Source of the DNA: Thermohalobaculum sp039027855 | GTDB taxonomy: Bacteria > Pseudomonadota > Alphaproteobacteria > Rhodobacterales > Rhodobacteraceae | Direction of reading: 5' to 3' | DNA length: 64,000 nt | Assembly (NCBI GenBank): GCA_039027855.1 | Contig: JBCCJI010000005.1 | Location: forward strand, 1-64,000 | Position numbers and translations under genes: made by a program | The notes under the pieces: generated by a model | The model's database searches: none | The model's input: only the letters and a program-made list of their open reading frames with translations | Told to the model about the DNA's origin: nothing | In this document: in pieces, positions 60,685 to 64,000 of the stretch | How positions within the stretch are numbered: position 1 is the stretch's first letter | Layout of the letters: every line of letters starts with the position of its first letter

Positions 60685-61362
60685 ATGCTGCCGGTCGACG
60701 ACAGTCTGACCGCTGATGGGCTCGACCTCGCTGGCAGCGCCGGTGCTGGCCTCGCGGATCGTGTGCTGCTGATCGCCTGCGGCGCCTTGGCCCGCGAGGT
60801 GCTGGCGCTCATACGGCAGTCGGGCCTCTCGTCGATGGACCTCACCTGCCTGCCGGCCCTTTTGCACAACCGCCCCGATCAGATCGCCGACGCCGTGCGC
60901 CAGCGCATCCACGAGGGCCGCGCCAAAGGGTATCACCGCATTGCCGTGCTCTATGCCGATTGCGGAACGGGCGGCGGCCTCGACCGGGTCTGCGACGAAG
61001 AGGGGGTCGCGCGTATTCCGGGCCCGCATTGCTATGCGTTTTTCGAAGGGCTCGAAGACTTCGAGGCACGTGCCGATGAAGAGATCGGCGCCTTCTACCT
61101 GACGGATTTCTTGGTGCGCCAGTTCGATGCCATCGTTTGGCGCGGCCTCGGGCTCGACCGTCATCCCGATCTCAGGGATATGTATTTCGGCAACTATGAT
61201 CGAGTGGTCTATCTCGCACAGACCGACGACCCAGACCTGGACGCCGCCGCCAAGGTGGCGGCTGGGCGTCTTGGCCTTGGTTACCTGCGCCGTTTCACCG
61301 GTTATGGCGGGCTCGGGGCGGCCTTGTCGCGCGCAGGCGGTCGATCCGCCTGCGACGATTAA
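60685..61362 (+). CDS. DUF1638 protein linked to corrinoid protein
   Basis: A 225-aa DUF1638 protein, a family repeatedly found beside corrinoid methyltransferase genes and of unknown biochemistry. It shows RVLLIACGALAREVLALIRQ, DLTCLPALLHNRPDQIADAV, YADCGTGGGLDRVCDEEGVA and RIPGPHCYAFFEGLEDFEAR, with conserved cysteines (IACGAL, YADCGTG, GPHCYAF) that might bind a metal. It starts 37 bp after the corrinoid-protein stop; an in-frame GTG at 60670 is an alternative start. Adjacency suggests a role in corrinoid loading or reactivation, which is inference. Confidence 0.8.
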   Translation: MLPVDDSLTADGLDLAGSAGAGLADRVLLIACGALAREVLALIRQSGLSSMDLTCLPALLHNRPDQIADAVRQRIHEGRAKGYHRIAVLYADCGTGGGLDRVCDEEGVARIPGPHCYAFFEGLEDFEARADEEIGAFYLTDFLVRQFDAIVWRGLGLDRHPDLRDMYFGNYDRVVYLAQTDDPDLDAAAKVAAGRLGLGYLRRFTGYGGLGAALSRAGGRSACDD

Positions 61363-61377
61363 CGAAGGCGGGTGTGA

Positions 61378-62142
61378 TCACGAACCGTCGATGATCTTTA
61401 GATCGGCCCTCGAGAGCGCCCGGGGCGTCGCCTCGGCCTCCGTCCGCTTTAGCCCGCCTTCGATGCTTTTCAGGCCAAGGATCGCGGCACGCTGATCGGC
61501 ACTCGCCCAGGGCGCCGGCGCTTCCGCCATGCCGGCATGTTCCGCAACTGCCAACGAACCATCGATGTTGATCGGGCTGATATCCATCTCGGCGATGGTG
61601 AAGCTGACGGGCGGATGGGCGGCCTCTGCATCGGCCGGGTCAAGCGCGTGAATGGCACCGATGAGACGGTCGACAGCGCCGCTGTCGGAGCGGAGAGGCA
61701 GCAGCAGGATCTCCCACTCCCCCGCCATCCCGTCATGCTGGGCAGCAACACGGTGCAGCAGCGCATGACCGATGCCGGGTTCGGCAAGCGTCTCGGCAAT
61801 CAGCGCCCGCAGGCTCTCGCGCGCCTCGGGCGCCATGATCGCCCGTGCCGGCATCCCGCGCAGATCCATCCAGAACACGTCCACCAGCGCGCTGCCGGCG
61901 AGGCGAAAGCGGATATTGCCCTGTCCCAGATCCTCGAGGATGAAGATATGACCGATGTCGCACAGCATGTGACGCGGGTCGACTTCGGCGCGATCGGGGC
62001 ACAGCCTGCCACCGCGCAGGCCATGCCAATAGCGCAGCAGCGCACGATTATCGGCGTGGCGTACCAGGTCGCCACCCGTGGGGTTGATGCCGTCCGGCCC
62101 GATCATCGTCAAACCCGTTCTCTCGTCGTCGTAAGTGCTCAT
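61378..62142 (-). CDS. PAS-like domain protein
   Basis: A 254-aa cytoplasmic protein whose first 160 residues resemble the PAS domain found in alphaproteobacterial PAS_5-type proteins (ADNRALLRYWHGLRGGRLCP, HIFILEDLGQGNIRFRLAGS, WMDLRGMPARAIMAPEARES). No kinase or output domain follows. A short C-terminal helix (SADQRAAILGLKSIEGGLK) ends the chain. It could be a sensory adaptor. The ATG at 62142 gives a tight start (MSTYDDERTGL); one 30 bp upstream is weaker. It is convergent with DUF1638. Confidence 0.75.
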   Translation of the reverse strand: MSTYDDERTGLTMIGPDGINPTGGDLVRHADNRALLRYWHGLRGGRLCPDRAEVDPRHMLCDIGHIFILEDLGQGNIRFRLAGSALVDVFWMDLRGMPARAIMAPEARESLRALIAETLAEPGIGHALLHRVAAQHDGMAGEWEILLLPLRSDSGAVDRLIGAIHALDPADAEAAHPPVSFTIAEMDISPINIDGSLAVAEHAGMAEAPAPWASADQRAAILGLKSIEGGLKRTEAEATPRALSRADLKIIDGS

Positions 62143-62447
62143 AATGATCTCATGTCTTTCACGCTTCTTCAATCAACGGCGACGACCTTAAGTGTGCTAA
62201 TCGATCAATCGGGCGGTCATCGCGTCTTTGAAGGGCAGGTTTGCGCAGTGATGCTCCGTTCTGGGGCGCTGGCTCTTCTCGTTCATCACTCAGCAAGCGG
62301 TGTGCCACGGGTTGAGGGCTCGATAACCATGAAGCCACGCGGCGCCTCAGCGCGCGCGGGCCCTTGGTAAACGGGAGTGGTTGACCGCGGCGGGGCGGCG
62401 CGACAGTGTCGCGCTCCCCGACGGGCACCTGTCGGAGGGGACGGCAC

Positions 62448-63122
62448 ATGCTCATGACGAAGGAACTGATGCCTGCGACCACGCGCAAGGGCCTGATGGT
62501 GGTGTTATCCTCGCCCTCGGGCGCGGGAAAATCGACGCTGTCTCGGCGGCTGCTGGAGAGCGATGGCGCCTTCGAGCTGTCGGTCTCGGCGACGACGCGG
62601 CCACCACGCGACGGCGAAGTCGATGGAAAGCATTACTTTTTCGTTGATGACGCCGCCTTTCAGCGGATGGTCGAAGATGAGGATATGCTCGAACACGCGA
62701 CGGTTTTCGACAATCGCTATGGCACCCCGCGCGCACCGGTCGAAAAGGCGATCGAGGCGGGGCGCGACGTGCTGTTCGACGTCGACTGGCAGGGTGCCCA
62801 GCAGCTTCGCAGTTCGCCGCTCCACAATTCGCTGGTGACGATCTTCATCCTTCCCCCCTCGATCGCCGCCTTGGAAGCACGCCTTCGCAGCCGAGCGCAA
62901 GACAGCGATGCCGTGATCAAGCGGCGGATGGACAAGGCGCGTGACGAGATCAGCCACTGGGCGGAGTATCAGTATGTCCTGATAAACGACGATCTCGACG
63001 CCTGTTTTTCCCAGATCGAGACAATCATCGACGCCGAACGTCAGCGCTTTCCCCGACAGCTCAAGCTGCAGTCCCTCGTCGCACGTCTGAATGCCGAGTT
63101 TGAGGCCCGTCGCTCGGGGTGA
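62448..63122 (+). CDS. gmk: Guanylate kinase
   Basis: Gmk phosphorylates GMP to GDP. The 224-aa enzyme shows the P-loop LMVVLSSPSGAGKSTLSRRL, FELSVSATTRPPRDGEVDGK, FFVDDAAFQRMVEDEDMLEH, YGTPRAPVEKAIEAGRDVLF and DVDWQGAQQLR, all diagnostic. RRMDKARDEISHWAEYQYVL closes the lid region. The ATG at 62448 follows GGAGGGG; an in-frame ATG at 62454 is also possible. It is probably transcribed with the carbonic anhydrase-like gene downstream. Confidence 0.96.
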   Translation: MLMTKELMPATTRKGLMVVLSSPSGAGKSTLSRRLLESDGAFELSVSATTRPPRDGEVDGKHYFFVDDAAFQRMVEDEDMLEHATVFDNRYGTPRAPVEKAIEAGRDVLFDVDWQGAQQLRSSPLHNSLVTIFILPPSIAALEARLRSRAQDSDAVIKRRMDKARDEISHWAEYQYVLINDDLDACFSQIETIIDAERQRFPRQLKLQSLVARLNAEFEARRSG

Positions 63123-63246
63123 GCCCTGGTTAAGCCGGCGCCTCGGCGGGGCCTGCATCTTCGCGCCGCGGGGGCTTACACGATCTTCCCACCCGGCCTA
63201 TCCCGGCTTAGGCAGGCACGCAGCTTAGCCCTGGCCGGAGGACCTC

Positions 63247-63777
63247 ATGCCGATCCACAGCCTCGACGCGATCTCACCGCGTCTACCGGCCGAGGGCCGC
63301 TTCTATGTTGCCCCAGGTGCGCATCTGATCGGCGATGTGCGCCTTGGCGAGATGGTCAGCGTCTGGTTCAATGCGGTGCTTCGCGCGGACAGCGAGCCTA
63401 TTACCATCGGCGACGGCTCAAACGTCCAGGACGGCTGTGTCTTCCACGTCGATCCAGGCTTCCCGCTCACACTTGGCGAAGACGTGACGGTCGGGCATGG
63501 CGCGATCCTGCATGGCTGCACGATCGGCGACGGGGCGCTGATCGGCATGGGCGCGACGGTGCTGAACGGTGCTGTTGTCGGCGTCGGGGCCCTGATTGGT
63601 GCCGGCGCGCTGGTGACCGAAGGGAAAACCATCCCCGACGGAGCCGTCGTGATGGGTCAGCCCGGCAAGGTGATCCGAACCCTCGACGACGCAGGGCGTG
63701 CGGCGCTGGCCGAGACCGCGGCGGGATATCGCGCACGGTTGATGCGATACGCCAAAGGGCTCAGCAGCGAGGCGTGA
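63247..63777 (+). CDS. Gamma-carbonic anhydrase-like hexapeptide protein
   Basis: A 176-aa left-handed beta-helix protein of the gamma-carbonic anhydrase class. It shows GRFYVAPGAHLIGDVRLGEM, VWFNAVLRADSEPITIGDGS, NVQDGCVFHVDPGFPLTLGE, and DVTVGHGAILHGCTIGDGAL with the three metal-ligand histidines (FHVD, GHG, LHG). MGQPGKVIRTL at the end is typical. Many members lack carbonic anhydrase activity, so the call is by fold. CCGGAGG lies just upstream of the ATG at 63247. Confidence 0.92.
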   Translation: MPIHSLDAISPRLPAEGRFYVAPGAHLIGDVRLGEMVSVWFNAVLRADSEPITIGDGSNVQDGCVFHVDPGFPLTLGEDVTVGHGAILHGCTIGDGALIGMGATVLNGAVVGVGALIGAGALVTEGKTIPDGAVVMGQPGKVIRTLDDAGRAALAETAAGYRARLMRYAKGLSSEA

Positions 63778-63780
63778 TAC

Positions 63781-64000
63781 TCAACCCCCACGGGCGGCTG
63801 CGACGAACGACACGGCCCCGTCGTCTTGCTTTACCTCGACCTGACATCCTGCCAGCGTGGCAGCCGGTGCGAGCATGGCGAACTCCACTTCCCCCGATCG
63901 GGGGGCAGGTGACAGACTGCCCCGCAGCCAGGCCGCCGCTTCCGGTTTGAGGGTCGCGCGCGGCCCACGGGCGATGACGCGGATCGGCAAATCCGTGGCC
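63781..64000 (-). CDS. C-terminal fragment of hypothetical protein, cut by window edge
   Basis: An open frame on the minus strand ends at a TGA (63781-63783) three bases after the gamma-carbonic anhydrase gene and continues to the right edge without a stop. The visible 72 codons (LPIRVIARGPRATLKPEAAA, LAGCQVEVKQDDGAVSFVAA) are hydrophilic with no recognisable domain. An internal TTG at 63990 could serve as start, but a longer N-terminus beyond the window is more likely. No function can be given. Confidence 0.5.
   Translation of the reverse strand, partial: ATDLPIRVIARGPRATLKPEAAAWLRGSLSPAPRSGEVEFAMLAPAATLAGCQVEVKQDDGAVSFVAAARGG

Overview
The window is chromosomal DNA of a GC-rich (roughly two-thirds G+C) alphaproteobacterium, most likely a member of the Rhodobacterales. 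The evidence is the gene content: a Rhodobacter-type gene transfer agent (GTA) cluster followed by cysE, a CckA-type hybrid kinase, a methionine synthase split into separate proteins as known from roseobacters, DUF1467 next to methylmalonyl-CoA epimerase, and an alphaproteobacterial SOS box in front of recA. No rRNA, tRNA, CRISPR array, integrase or intact mobile element was found. Only decayed IS3-family remnants lie at the left edge.

Layout. 1-690: two nested IS3-family fragments. 890-2240 (minus): rpsF-rpsR-rplI, with long charged tails on S6 and L9. 2489-7205 (plus): the fatty-acid/cell-wall run fabD-fabG-acpP-fabF-mltG. 7400-21907 (plus): a complete-looking GTA structural cluster in canonical order: small terminase, large terminase, portal, protease, major capsid, connector, adaptor, tail terminator, tail tube, two chaperones, tape measure, distal tail, hub, peptidase, tail-tip 'megatron' and a DUF2793 fibre-like protein. 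Most junctions are stop/start overlaps, and one strong hairpin sits directly after the capsid gene. 21939-26231: cysE, then a one-carbon cluster (pterin-binding methyltransferase, MetF-like protein, 'virulence factor' domain protein) divergent from metF. 26316-36812: ppx, rlmE, a ureohydrolase, guaB, an AhpD-like protein, an RsmB-type methyltransferase, cckA and recA. 36921-46737: a glycosyltransferase/asnB pair and metabolic genes (rhodanese, GNAT, acyl-CoA dehydrogenase, epimerase), plus a peptidoglycan-binding/CHAP-like hydrolase without a signal peptide, a CysZ/EI24-like membrane protein and a nitroreductase. 46814-56472: aspS, envelope proteins, an orphan ParA, rnd and a third-type glycosyltransferase. 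57197-61362: sufE and the other parts of the split methionine synthase (homocysteine-binding domain, cobalamin-binding domain, DUF1638), interrupted by an oppositely oriented glycosyltransferase. 61378-64000: a PAS-like protein, gmk, a gamma-carbonic anhydrase-like protein and a truncated gene.

How the parts may work together. The GTA cluster encodes a headful-packaging siphovirus-like particle but carries no replication, integration or lysogeny genes, which fits a domesticated element. CckA, known to control GTA production and release through ChpT/CtrA in Rhodobacter, lies about 11 kb downstream of the cluster and immediately before recA, whose leader has a perfect LexA site. Separately, the one-carbon genes scattered over 38 kb (22.8-26.2 kb and 57.7-61.4 kb) can be assembled into a methylene-THF to methyl-THF to methionine route, with methionine synthase supplied as three separate polypeptides. 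The corrinoid reactivation component is not in the window.
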